Shown: in pieces, positions 1-7,274 of the stretch
How the letters are laid out: each line of letters begins with the position of its first letter
Position numbering within the stretch: the stretch's first letter is position 1
NCBI GenBank assembly: GCA_050693875.1
Contig: JBOGWP010000103.1
Coordinates: 1-24,010, forward strand
Reading direction: 5' to 3'
Length of the DNA stretch: 24,010 nt
DNA from: JBOGWP01 sp050693875
Lineage (GTDB): Bacteria > Actinomycetota > CADDZG01 > JAHWKV01 > JBOGWP01
The notes under the pieces: generated by a model
What the model saw: only the letters and a program-made list of their open reading frames with translations
Database searches by the model: none
Told to the model about the DNA's origin: nothing
Program-made: the position numbers and the translations under genes

Positions 1-659
1 TCCCGGACCCGACCCCCGCGCCCGACCCGACGCCCACGCCGGACCCGACCCCCACGCCCGACCCGCGCCCAACGCCGGAGCCGACCGCGACGAAGACGCC
101 GAAGCCGAAGAGCTCACCCTCGCCGACCCCCACTCCGCCCTCGGGTGGAGGGGGTTCGGGGGGCGGCACCTCCGAGCCGCCACCTCCGCCCCCGGCGACG
201 CCCGACTCGATCCTGTTCACCTCGTCGCCGGCGGAGTCCTCAGGGGATACCGCCGAATCGGATAACCAAGTCGCGGGCAACACATCGATCCTGTCTCCCA
301 CCGGAACGGCGCTCTTCTTCGGCAACCCGCTGGTGTCGCCGTTGCGCGCGTCCCGGGCGCCCTCGGCGGTCGGTGCCCCGACCCTGACGCTGCCGACCGG
401 CGAGAGCGTGGGCCTCGACGAGATCTTCGAGAACCCCTTCGCGGCCCTTGTCGACAACCCCGCGATCCTGGCTCTCGAGGAATCGGCCCCCTCTGTCGTC
501 ACGACCCTGCTCCCGCCCCCCGCCGGCGGGCCGGCGGAGACCGGGGCGCTCGGAGTCGTCGTCAGAACCCTCGCGCGGGTCCTTGCCTTCGGTATCGCAG
601 CGGCCTGGTTCCTCGGGCCTGCCGTTCACCGCCGGCTGAGCCGGGTGATGCAAGCATGA
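1..659 (+). CDS. Surface protein with Pro-Thr linker and C-terminal membrane anchor (5' end outside window)
   Basis: The frame beginning at base 3 is open from the left edge to a TGA at 657-659. The visible part starts with a Pro/Asp/Thr repeat (PDPTPTPDPTPTPDP style), then a Lys/Ser-Pro stretch, a Gly-rich hinge, poly-Pro, and the short motif DSILFTSSP. A globular acidic segment follows. The protein ends in a hydrophobic helix (AFGIAAAWFLGP) flanked by Arg/His. The C-terminus closely resembles that of the next gene (shared pattern RTxxRxxAFxIAxAWFLGP then HRxLS), so the two are tandem paralogues. A cell-surface location, held by the C-terminal helix across a Pro-Thr spacer, is an inference. 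The N-terminal ectodomain is not in the window. The stop overlaps the next start by 4 bp (ATGA), so the two are probably translationally coupled. Confidence 0.8.
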   Translation, partial: PDPTPAPDPTPTPDPTPTPDPRPTPEPTATKTPKPKSSPSPTPTPPSGGGGSGGGTSEPPPPPPATPDSILFTSSPAESSGDTAESDNQVAGNTSILSPTGTALFFGNPLVSPLRASRAPSAVGAPTLTLPTGESVGLDEIFENPFAALVDNPAILALEESAPSVVTTLLPPPAGGPAETGALGVVVRTLARVLAFGIAAAWFLGPAVHRRLSRVMQA

Positions 660-1723
660 GGCGAGGCCGCTCACGCGGACTCGCCCGGATCGTCCTCGGC
701 ATGGTGGTTGCCGCCGCGAGCCTTGGGCTGCTCGCGGTGGAGGCCCGGGCCGACACCATCGTCTGGCTGAGCAAGGGGTCAGGCGCCACGAACCCCGGCT
801 ACACGGACGTCGGTGACTGCGGGCCGAGCCCTTCCGAAAACTACGCCTGGCATTTCATCCTCTTCGGGGCAGGTTCGATCGACGGGGGGATGGTGGCCGT
901 CTTCGAGCATGCGAGCTACCGGCAGGCGGCGGGAGCCGTCCGGGGCAGCAACCAGCATTTCTACGTGTACACCCCCGCGCCCGACACCCTGCAAGACGCG
1001 TCGGCGATCGTGGCCGACCCGACCGCGTCGCCGAGACTGGAGCTCGCCGATGTGGCGGCGAGCTGCCTGGATCCACAGCCGACCCCGAGCCCCACCCCGA
1101 GCCCCACCCCGACGGTCGACCCCACGCCGACCCCGACGCCCTCGGACTCGCCCAGCCCAACGCCCACGCCGACGCCGACGCCGACGCCGAGCGGCACGCC
1201 CCTTCCCACGCCGAGCACGACGCCCCCGACCCTGTCACCGCCTGGGGGGACCGGAACGGGGACGGGGACTGGAACGGGAACAGGAGGCAACGGCTCGATC
1301 CTCTTTACCAACCTGGCTCCATCCGTGGGCGGCACGTACCTCGCTCGGACAGATCCGAACTCTGCCGGGGCGGGCACACCAACCAGCGACGCAGCCGGTG
1401 GGCGCGACCCCATCGACCCGGGGGCCGCCACGTCGCCCTCGCCGATCCAGCGGGCGCTCGCCGTGCCGGCGACCGACGCGGCGGCGCTCGAGTCCGCGCT
1501 CGATCTGGAGCAGGCGCTGGAGAACCCGCTCGATCTTCCCGACATCGGAGACCTTGGTGACACGGCCGATCCCATCCTCCCGGCGATCGTCACCTCGCCC
1601 TCGAACGGCACGGGCGGCGAGGTCGTCCGCACGGTCACCCGATTCGTCGCCTTCGCGATCGCCGGAGCTTGGTTCCTGGGGCCCCCGATCCACCGGAAAT
1701 TGAGCGGAGAGTCCCGACGATGA
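656..1723 (+). CDS. Secreted surface protein: WHF-type ectodomain, Pro-Thr stalk, C-terminal membrane anchor
   Basis: 355 aa. Residues 1-33 form a signal peptide (Arg-rich start, a VVAAASLGLLAV core and a likely AxA-type cut near EARADT). The ectodomain (about 34-140) carries the pattern CGPSPS...YAWHFILFG...QHFYVYTP. It resembles small beta-rich domains with a Trp-His-Phe core found in actinobacterial and Chloroflexota surface proteins, but I do not know its function. A Pro-Thr-Ser stalk of about 55 residues follows, then a Gly-Thr repeat, the motif GSILFTNLAP, an acidic domain and the C-terminal helix AFAIAGAWFLGP with basic residues after it. There is no LPXTG motif. The start overlaps the upstream stop by 4 bp and has only a weak ribosome site, consistent with coupling. 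The reverse strand is also open here, but only because the repeat is GC-biased. Confidence 0.85.
   Translation: MRRGRSRGLARIVLGMVVAAASLGLLAVEARADTIVWLSKGSGATNPGYTDVGDCGPSPSENYAWHFILFGAGSIDGGMVAVFEHASYRQAAGAVRGSNQHFYVYTPAPDTLQDASAIVADPTASPRLELADVAASCLDPQPTPSPTPSPTPTVDPTPTPTPSDSPSPTPTPTPTPTPSGTPLPTPSTTPPTLSPPGGTGTGTGTGTGTGGNGSILFTNLAPSVGGTYLARTDPNSAGAGTPTSDAAGGRDPIDPGAATSPSPIQRALAVPATDAAALESALDLEQALENPLDLPDIGDLGDTADPILPAIVTSPSNGTGGEVVRTVTRFVAFAIAGAWFLGPPIHRKLSGESRR
1075..1290 (+). repeat. In-frame low-complexity Pro-Thr and Gly-Thr repeats
   Basis: Degenerate 6-bp units (ccgacg / cccacc type) encode alternating Pro-Thr/Ser to about 1230. A shorter run of ggaacg / gggact units then encodes Gly-Thr pairs (about 1249-1284). 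Such repeats change copy number by slippage. A similar Pro-Asp-Thr tract occupies bases 3-80 in the upstream paralogue. Confidence 0.7.
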
Positions 1724-1812
1724 GCCTGCGATCGGCGGCACGGGGAAATCGTCTGGCACCGGGAGGACGTGCTACGGACAACAGCGTAGGCGAAGTTCAC
1801 GCGCCCGCCGGA

Positions 1813-1841
1813 TTCGCCAGGCGCTCCCGGCACCCTAGAGT
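1813..1841 (+). promoter_or_regulatory. Candidate promoter for the sugar transferase gene
   Basis: Within the 214-bp gap between the surface protein and the sugar transferase, TTCGCC (1813-1818) lies 17 bp before TAGAGT (1836-1841), a reasonable -35/-10 pair for a high-GC genome. Initiation near 1848 would leave a leader of about 90 nt. The rest of the gap shows no other feature apart from the ribosome site before 1938. Confidence 0.35.
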
Positions 1842-1937
1842 TCGCTCGTCGGCCGCGCACCGCGCCCGGCCGGTGGAGCGGTACGAAGGACGCAGGCTGG
1901 AGCATTCGGAGCCGCGGTGGGAGGAGGACAGGCACTG

Positions 1938-3485
1938 ATGGCATCGGATCTCGGCGACCCGGCACTCAACCTGCCGATGCCACCCGCCCTCCCGAAGGCC
2001 GATCCCACTCCCGTTGCGGATTCCGGGAAGGCGACGCCCCAGCAGGAGGAACGGGCCCGTGCGATCAACCTGCGGGCCATCCTGGTCCTCCTCGACGTGG
2101 TCGCGGTCGTCGCGGGCTGGGGGATCGCTCTCGCCCTTCCCTCGGGCCTCAACCCCGAGCGGCTGCGGACGATCGCCATCGTGGCGCCGCTCATCCTGGC
2201 CGCGACGTTCGGATTCATCGTCTCCCAGCGCCTCTACCTCGCTCGGGTGTGCAGCGTTCGCTCGGTCGAGATCGTGCGGCTGGGCCGGGCGGTCACCTTC
2301 GCCACGCTGGTGGTTCTTGCCGCCAGCCGTCCCATCGGCGTGCACCTTTCGCTCACCCGTGCGGTCGAGGGGGCGGCGTTCTGCTTCCTCCTCCTCACGA
2401 TCGGCCGGGGCGCCTTTCGAGCATGGCTGATCGAAGGCCGGCGCCATGGGCGCTTCCGCCGCTCGATCGTGATCATCGGCTCCAACGACGAGGCCCTCGA
2501 GCTGTACCACCTTGTGCGGGACCATCCGGAGCTCGGCTTTGAGGTGTCCGGGATCATCGGCCACTTCCTCGAGTCCGGGCTGGACGTCCCCATGCTCGAC
2601 CCGAGCGTCGACCCCGTCCAGGCCGTCCTCGATCTGGGATCGAATGGCGTTGTCATCGCTGCCGGGGCGCTTCCGGGACGGGACCTCAACCGGACCGTGC
2701 GGCGGTTCCTCGCCTCCGGGATCCACGTCCATCTCTCGAGCGGTCTCAGGGGCATCGCCACCAAGCGGCTGCGCGCCTACCCGCTCGCCCACGAGCCGCT
2801 CCTCTACGTCGAGAAGATCGCCCTCTCCCCGTGGCAGCAGCTGGTGAAGCGGGCCATGGACCTCGTCATCGCCTCCATGGGGCTCGTGCTGTCGCTTCCG
2901 CTGCTGATCGTGGCGGCTGCTGCGGTCAAGCTCCACGATGGCGGCCCCGTCTTCATCCGACAGACCCGCATCGGGCGGTTGGGCAAGCCGTTCGTGATGT
3001 ACAAGCTCCGCACGATGGTTCCGGACGCCGCGCAGCGGGTCCCCGAGCTTCTGCCGAGGAACGCCCGCAACGGCCCGCTCTTCAAGGTTGCTGGGGATCC
3101 GCGGGTCACCCCCGTGGGCAGGATCCTGAGAGCCACCAGCCTCGACGAGCTTCCCCAGCTGGTCAACGTGCTCCAGGGAATGATGAGCCTGGTGGGACCT
3201 CGCCCGGCGCTCCCCGAGGAGGTGCTCCAGTTCGACCAGGAGCTCCGCACGCGCGAGCAGCCGCTCCCCGGCATCACCGGGCTCTGGCAGGTGGAGGCGC
3301 GGGACAATCCCTCGTTCTCGGTGTACCGCCGGCTCGACCTCTTCTATGTCGAGAACTGGTCGGTCGTTCTCGACCTTGCCATCCTGCTGGCGACGGTCGA
3401 GGCCGTGAGCGTGCGCTCGCTCCGGGCGCTGCATCGCCTGCTCCACAGGGGGCGGCAGCCCGAAGCTGCGGTCGTGCTCGACTGA
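1938..3485 (+). CDS. Polyprenyl-phosphate sugar-1-phosphate transferase (exopolysaccharide priming)
   Basis: 515 aa from ATG 1938, which has GGAGGAGG (1919-1926) about 11 bp upstream. An in-frame GTG at 1917 lies before this ribosome site and is less likely. The N-terminal third has about four hydrophobic helices. A Rossmann-like segment follows (RRSIVIIGSNDEA). The C-terminal domain, from about residue 303, is a bacterial sugar transferase (PF02397 family): KRAMDLVIASMG with one membrane helix, then GPVFIRQTRIG, YKLRTM, SLDELPQLVNVL and SLVGPRPALP. The family transfers a sugar-1-phosphate from a nucleotide sugar to undecaprenyl phosphate on the cytoplasmic face, the first step of exopolysaccharide or glycan assembly. 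The sugar cannot be read from the sequence. No other glycosyltransferase is visible nearby. Confidence 0.92.
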   Translation: MASDLGDPALNLPMPPALPKADPTPVADSGKATPQQEERARAINLRAILVLLDVVAVVAGWGIALALPSGLNPERLRTIAIVAPLILAATFGFIVSQRLYLARVCSVRSVEIVRLGRAVTFATLVVLAASRPIGVHLSLTRAVEGAAFCFLLLTIGRGAFRAWLIEGRRHGRFRRSIVIIGSNDEALELYHLVRDHPELGFEVSGIIGHFLESGLDVPMLDPSVDPVQAVLDLGSNGVVIAAGALPGRDLNRTVRRFLASGIHVHLSSGLRGIATKRLRAYPLAHEPLLYVEKIALSPWQQLVKRAMDLVIASMGLVLSLPLLIVAAAAVKLHDGGPVFIRQTRIGRLGKPFVMYKLRTMVPDAAQRVPELLPRNARNGPLFKVAGDPRVTPVGRILRATSLDELPQLVNVLQGMMSLVGPRPALPEEVLQFDQELRTREQPLPGITGLWQVEARDNPSFSVYRRLDLFYVENWSVVLDLAILLATVEAVSVRSLRALHRLLHRGRQPEAAVVLD

Positions 3486-3520
3486 GCGCCCACGCCCACT
3501 ACGGTAACCTGGTCCCGCCC

Positions 3521-4585
3521 GTGCCCTCGATCCGTCTGAGCCCTCGCGACTTCTCCGACCTGCGCATGCTGGTCTGGGGAGGCTACGCGCCCCTCACCGG
3601 CTTCACCGGCGAGGCCGACCACGCCCCGATCGTGGAGGGCATGCACCTCTCCGGCGGCGACCTGTGGCCCTTCCCCATCGGCCCGGCGTTCGACGAGGAG
3701 ACCGCGATCTCCCTGAAGGGAGCAGGCTCCGTCGACCTCGAGGACCCCGACGGCAACCGGGTGGGGCGCGTGCGGGACCCGGAGGTGTTCCCGACCGACC
3801 CCGAGGCCGATGCGCAGGCCCTCTTCGGCACGGCCGACGAGGCCCATCCGGGCGTCGCCCACCTGATTTCCTCCGGCGAGTGGCGACTCGGGGGCCGCGT
3901 CGAGGTCGATGCCGACCTGCAGCTGGCGGCCCCGTTCGACCGGCATCCCGCACGTCCGGCCGAGGTGCGAGCGGCCATCGACGAGCGTGGATGGAAGCGG
4001 GTCGTGTTCTTCCAGACCCGCAACCCGATCCACCGGGCGCACGAGTACCTCACGAAGTGCGCCTTGGAGATCGTCGACGGCCTCGTGGTCCATCCCCTCG
4101 TTGGCGAGACGAAGGGCGACGACATCCCCGCCGACGTGCGGCTTCGGTGCTACGAGGTGCTGCTCGGCTCGTACTATCCGGCGGATCGCGTGCTGTTGGC
4201 GCTCCTCGCCGCCCCGATGCGCTACGGAGGGCCCCGGGAGGCCGTCCTCCACGCGCTCGTGCGCCGCAACTTCGGAGCCACCCATTTCATCGTCGGGCGG
4301 GACCACGCCGGTGTCGGCAACTACTACGGGACCTACGACGCGCAGAAGCTGCTGCTCGACCTGGGTCCCGAGGAGCTCGGCGTGATGCCGGTCCCCTTCG
4401 AGCACACCTTCTACTGCCGTGCCTGCGGCGGTATGGGCTCTGCGAAGACGTGCCCCCATCCGCCTGGCGAGCACCTTCACCTCTCGGGGACGAAGGTTCG
4501 CGAGCTGCTGGCCGCCGGCGAGCTGCCCCCGGCCGAGTTCAGCCGGCCCGAGGTGGCGGCGATCCTCAAGGAAGCGTACGCATAA
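3521..4585 (+). CDS. sat: Sulfate adenylyltransferase (ATP sulfurylase), short N-terminus
   Basis: Makes adenylyl sulfate (APS) and pyrophosphate from ATP and sulfate. From GTG 3521 it is 354 aa and carries the family motifs: QTRNPIHRAHE (165-175, the HxxH nucleotide site), APMRYGG (231-237) and GRDHAG (259-264). A Cys cluster, C299-x2-C302...C311-x-H313, is likely the zinc site found in many bacterial and archaeal enzymes. The start is uncertain. The translation upstream of GTG 3521 reads HYGNLVPP, which resembles the usual N-terminal PHGGxLV motif, but its only potential initiator is a CTG at 3482 overlapping the upstream stop. About 20 residues that normally follow that motif are absent either way. 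A -10-like TAACCT (3505-3510) lies just before the GTG, so near-leaderless transcription is possible. The gene pairs with cysC to make PAPS. Confidence 0.92.
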   Translation: MPSIRLSPRDFSDLRMLVWGGYAPLTGFTGEADHAPIVEGMHLSGGDLWPFPIGPAFDEETAISLKGAGSVDLEDPDGNRVGRVRDPEVFPTDPEADAQALFGTADEAHPGVAHLISSGEWRLGGRVEVDADLQLAAPFDRHPARPAEVRAAIDERGWKRVVFFQTRNPIHRAHEYLTKCALEIVDGLVVHPLVGETKGDDIPADVRLRCYEVLLGSYYPADRVLLALLAAPMRYGGPREAVLHALVRRNFGATHFIVGRDHAGVGNYYGTYDAQKLLLDLGPEELGVMPVPFEHTFYCRACGGMGSAKTCPHPPGEHLHLSGTKVRELLAAGELPPAEFSRPEVAAILKEAYA

Positions 4586-4655
4586 CCGAGTCACGCCCGA
4601 CCCTCCCGCCGCGCGGCGAGGGCCGGAACAACCAACGGAAAGGAATGCCGAGCAG

Positions 4656-5201
4656 GTGAGCGAGCGCGAGGGATACGTGTTGTGGTTCACCGGCCTCTCG
4701 GGGGCCGGCAAGTCGACCATCGCCGACATCGTGGCGGACGAGATCCGCCGCCGCGGCAACCCGATCGAGATCCTCGACGGCGACGTGGTGCGGACCAACC
4801 TGTCGAAGGGTCTGGGATTCTCGAAGGAGGACCGCGACACCAACATCCGCCGGATCGGCTTCGTCGCCGGGCTGCTGTCACGGCACGGGGTCGGCGTGAT
4901 CACCGCGGCGATCTCCCCGTACAAGGCCATCCGCGACGAGGTGCGCGCATCGACGACCAACTTCACCGAGGTCTTCGTCGACGCCCCGCTCGACACGTGC
5001 ATCGAGCGCGACGTGAAGGGCCTCTACAGGAAGGCGCTCGCGGGGGAGATCCCAGAGTTCACGGGGGTGTCGGACCCGTATCAGCCGCCGGACAATCCCG
5101 AGCTGCACCTGAAGACGGCCGAGGAGTCGAAGGAGGAGTCCGCTCGCACGGTGCTGGAGTACCTCGAGAAGCAGGGCTTCATCGACCCGGCGGGGAGCTG
5201 A
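4656..5201 (+). CDS. cysC: Adenylylsulfate (APS) kinase
   Basis: 181 aa from GTG 4656, with AAGGA (4640-4644) 11 bp upstream. Phosphorylates APS to PAPS, the sulfate donor for sulfotransferases and for PAPS reductase. The P-loop GLSGAGKST spans residues 13-21, the family DGD motif is at 41-43, followed by R-x-N-L-S-KGLGFS and the substrate region DRDTNIRRIGFVA. AAISPY and the lid segment KGLYRKA are also present. Length is typical of stand-alone CysC. The 70-bp gap after sat holds a GC-rich hairpin (4601-4622) without a U-tract. Co-transcription with sat is likely. The next gene converges from the other strand with only 9 bp between the stops. Confidence 0.95.
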   Translation: MSEREGYVLWFTGLSGAGKSTIADIVADEIRRRGNPIEILDGDVVRTNLSKGLGFSKEDRDTNIRRIGFVAGLLSRHGVGVITAAISPYKAIRDEVRASTTNFTEVFVDAPLDTCIERDVKGLYRKALAGEIPEFTGVSDPYQPPDNPELHLKTAEESKEESARTVLEYLEKQGFIDPAGS

Positions 5202-5210
5202 CCAGCAGAG

Positions 5211-6374
5211 CTACCCATCTCCGGTGACCAGCTCGAAGAAGGCCGACCTGGTCGAGGCATCGCCCGACGGCACAAACGCCGGAAACGCATCCTCGTCGTC
5301 CGAGATGCTCCGGGCCCTGCGCCACCACAAGCCGACCCTCACGCGGCCGGCGAAGGCGGCGAGGCTGGCCACGAGGCGCCGTCGCCGGTAGCGCATCCAC
5401 GACGCCGAGGGGGAGCCCAGCAGGTGGGAGCTCTCCGGCGGCCAGATCCGGTCGAAGAGCGAGTCGACGGCTCGGCCCGCCCGGGACGGCGCGAGCTCCT
5501 CCAGCACCTCATCCGGCACCCGCGCCCCCACCGTACGCCGCGCCCGCTGCAGCATCCCCGCGACGAGCACCTCCGCTCGCCACGCCCCGGCGCGCTCGAC
5601 GACCCGCCGCCAGTCCGGCGCCTCTCGGGCGATCGTCCGCTCGATGTCCTTGAGCCACAGCAGCCGGACGCCCCCCGACAGCCCGGCGTGGACGCAGAGG
5701 TGCAGCAAGCCGTCGACGGGGTCCAGCCTCCGGATCTTCAACGAACCGAGCGCCGCTGCCCGCGCTCGGCCGAACAGCTCCCCGGGGGAGATGGCGAACG
5801 ACCGCCGCACGCTGTTGCGATTCAGCGGATGCCAGTGGAGATCCGCGAGGACGTCGTGGCCGAGGCCGACGTGGAGCTGCCCGGCCTCGAGCCGAAGGAG
5901 GAGCTCCCAGTTCCGGTCGAGAACGGCGAAGCCGCGGCGTTCCAGCGCCTGGACCGCCGCGGCGAACTCGGCTCTCGGCACCATGACGTCCACGTCGTTG
6001 TAGAAGCGGAGATCCGGGCGCGGATAGACCAGGGTCGAGAGCACGGGGCCCTTGAAGACGATCCACGGGATCGCCGCGTCGTCGAGCGCCTCTCCGAGCG
6101 CGGAGAGCTCGCCGAGGACTAGGAGGTGGTGGCGGACGCCCTCCTGGTAGTTGCGCTCGAGCTTCTCCAGGGAGGGGCGATCGACGCCGTCGATGCCGCG
6201 AAGGCTCAGGTAGAGAAGGTTGGCGACGCCGTGGTGCGACGCTCGCTCGACGAGCGGTTGGAGGTCACGCCCCGTGACCAGGGAGGCAAGGCTTGCAGGG
6301 GGCTTCGTCCAGTCGTGTTCGAGCACGCAGGCATGGAGGGCGGCGGCGACCCAGTCGCGCCGTGCCCCTGGCAT
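5211..6374 (-). CDS. Nucleotidyltransferase family protein of the lasso cluster
   Basis: 387 aa from ATG 6374, preceded by GAGGA at a 6-bp spacing. An upstream in-frame GTG (6395) is a weaker choice. It matches the uncharacterised NTP_transf_5-type family (PF14907): a helical N-terminus, then FKGPVLSTLVYP with Lys-Gly at 108-109 and RFYNDVDVMV with a metal-binding Asp-x-Asp at 127/129. The region HDVLADLHWHP, ahead of a helical C-terminal half, is also typical. Members recur in lasso-peptide clusters that also carry an HprK-like kinase. The reaction there is not settled and could be nucleotide transfer to the peptide or to its phosphate. It lies 45 bp downstream of the ABC permease on the same strand, so it is probably the last gene of the precursor/exporter operon. 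Confidence 0.82.
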   Translation of the reverse strand: MPGARRDWVAAALHACVLEHDWTKPPASLASLVTGRDLQPLVERASHHGVANLLYLSLRGIDGVDRPSLEKLERNYQEGVRHHLLVLGELSALGEALDDAAIPWIVFKGPVLSTLVYPRPDLRFYNDVDVMVPRAEFAAAVQALERRGFAVLDRNWELLLRLEAGQLHVGLGHDVLADLHWHPLNRNSVRRSFAISPGELFGRARAAALGSLKIRRLDPVDGLLHLCVHAGLSGGVRLLWLKDIERTIAREAPDWRRVVERAGAWRAEVLVAGMLQRARRTVGARVPDEVLEELAPSRAGRAVDSLFDRIWPPESSHLLGSPSASWMRYRRRRLVASLAAFAGRVRVGLWWRRARSISDDEDAFPAFVPSGDASTRSAFFELVTGDG

Positions 6375-6419
6375 CCGGATTCCTCGTCGTCTCACGGGTA
6401 CCCGTGGTGCGGCTCGCGG

Positions 6420-7274
6420 TCAGTACATGCCGAGCGTCCCTCGCCGACGCTCGCGGGCCAGGGCGAGGCGGAACGCCGCCACACCGACGAAGAGCGCGAC
6501 GAGGCCCATCGGGATGAGCACGGCGAGCGCCGGGAGCACCTCGTCCCATCCCCCCCGCCCGAGCAGCACTTCCCGCGCGGCGTCGAGGGTGATCTTCATG
6601 GGGTTGAATGCGGAGATCCGGACCGCCCAGTCCGGGAGGAGCCCGATCGGGAAGTAGGCGCCGGAGAGCAGCGTGATCAGCGTGCCCCCGATCCCAACCA
6701 GCCCCAGCCCATGGCGGAAGGTCAGCATTGCGGCGGTGCTGGTGACGCCCAGACCCCAGACGATCGGGATGAACGCAAGCAACACGGCGACGGCCGGGAC
6801 GAGCCCGTTGAAATGCATGTCCAGCCCGAAGAGGAGCGAGGCGCCCCCCAGGAAGAGGAAGGTCCGCAGCGGGACGTAGAAGAGATCGTAGAAGACCAGC
6901 CCGAGCTGAAGGGTGGCCGGCGAGGTCGGGGTCATCAGGAGCGACTCGAGGGTCCCGATGAGCTGCTCGTTGCGGATGGCGGTGACCACGCGGGAGAGCC
7001 CGATCTGAAGGAACGAGGAGACGACGATCCCGACGATGACGAACTCCATGTAGCCGGGACGCCGGCCCGCGAAGGTCGGGAGCTTGCTCGTGTCGACGAG
7101 ACGGCTCACGAAGTAGAAGAGGAAGGTCTGCACCAGAAGGTTCACCCAGCCGGACACGAAGGCGAGCTTGTAGCTCCAGGCGACGAGGAAGTCGCGGCGG
7201 AGGAAGGCCGGGAGCTTCCGGATCTCGCCGGCGAGAACGTCGAATCTCCGTGCGCCAATCGAGGCCGCGCTCAT
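6420..7274 (-). CDS. ABC-2 type transporter permease of the lasso cluster
   Basis: 284 aa from ATG 7274. This start overlaps the stop of the ATPase gene by 4 bp (ATGA), so the subunits are translationally coupled. About six hydrophobic helices are visible: the first includes WVNLLVQTFLFYFVS, another is FVIVGIVVSSFLQIGL, and the last includes VLIPMGLVALFVGVAAF. The segment AIRNEQLIGTLESLLMTP is the usual cytoplasmic coupling region of ABC-2 permeases, and SGAYFPIGLLPDW near the C-terminus matches the family. With the ATPase it should form a heterotetrameric exporter in the inner membrane. Export and self-protection for the lasso peptide is inferred from position. Many lasso clusters instead use a fused permease-ATPase (McjD type). 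Confidence 0.9.
   Translation of the reverse strand: MSAASIGARRFDVLAGEIRKLPAFLRRDFLVAWSYKLAFVSGWVNLLVQTFLFYFVSRLVDTSKLPTFAGRRPGYMEFVIVGIVVSSFLQIGLSRVVTAIRNEQLIGTLESLLMTPTSPATLQLGLVFYDLFYVPLRTFLFLGGASLLFGLDMHFNGLVPAVAVLLAFIPIVWGLGVTSTAAMLTFRHGLGLVGIGGTLITLLSGAYFPIGLLPDWAVRISAFNPMKITLDAAREVLLGRGGWDEVLPALAVLIPMGLVALFVGVAAFRLALARERRRGTLGMY

Noticed and set aside
961..1965. Long minus-strand open frame rich in Val-Gly repeats opposite the surface protein.
   Set aside because: It is the antisense of the Pro-Thr repeat. The plus strand has a signal peptide, a domain and an anchor, and the minus frame has none.
5424..6122. Plus-strand open frames opposite the nucleotidyltransferase.
   Set aside because: Arg/Pro-rich composition with no domain. 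The minus strand holds conserved motifs over the whole span.
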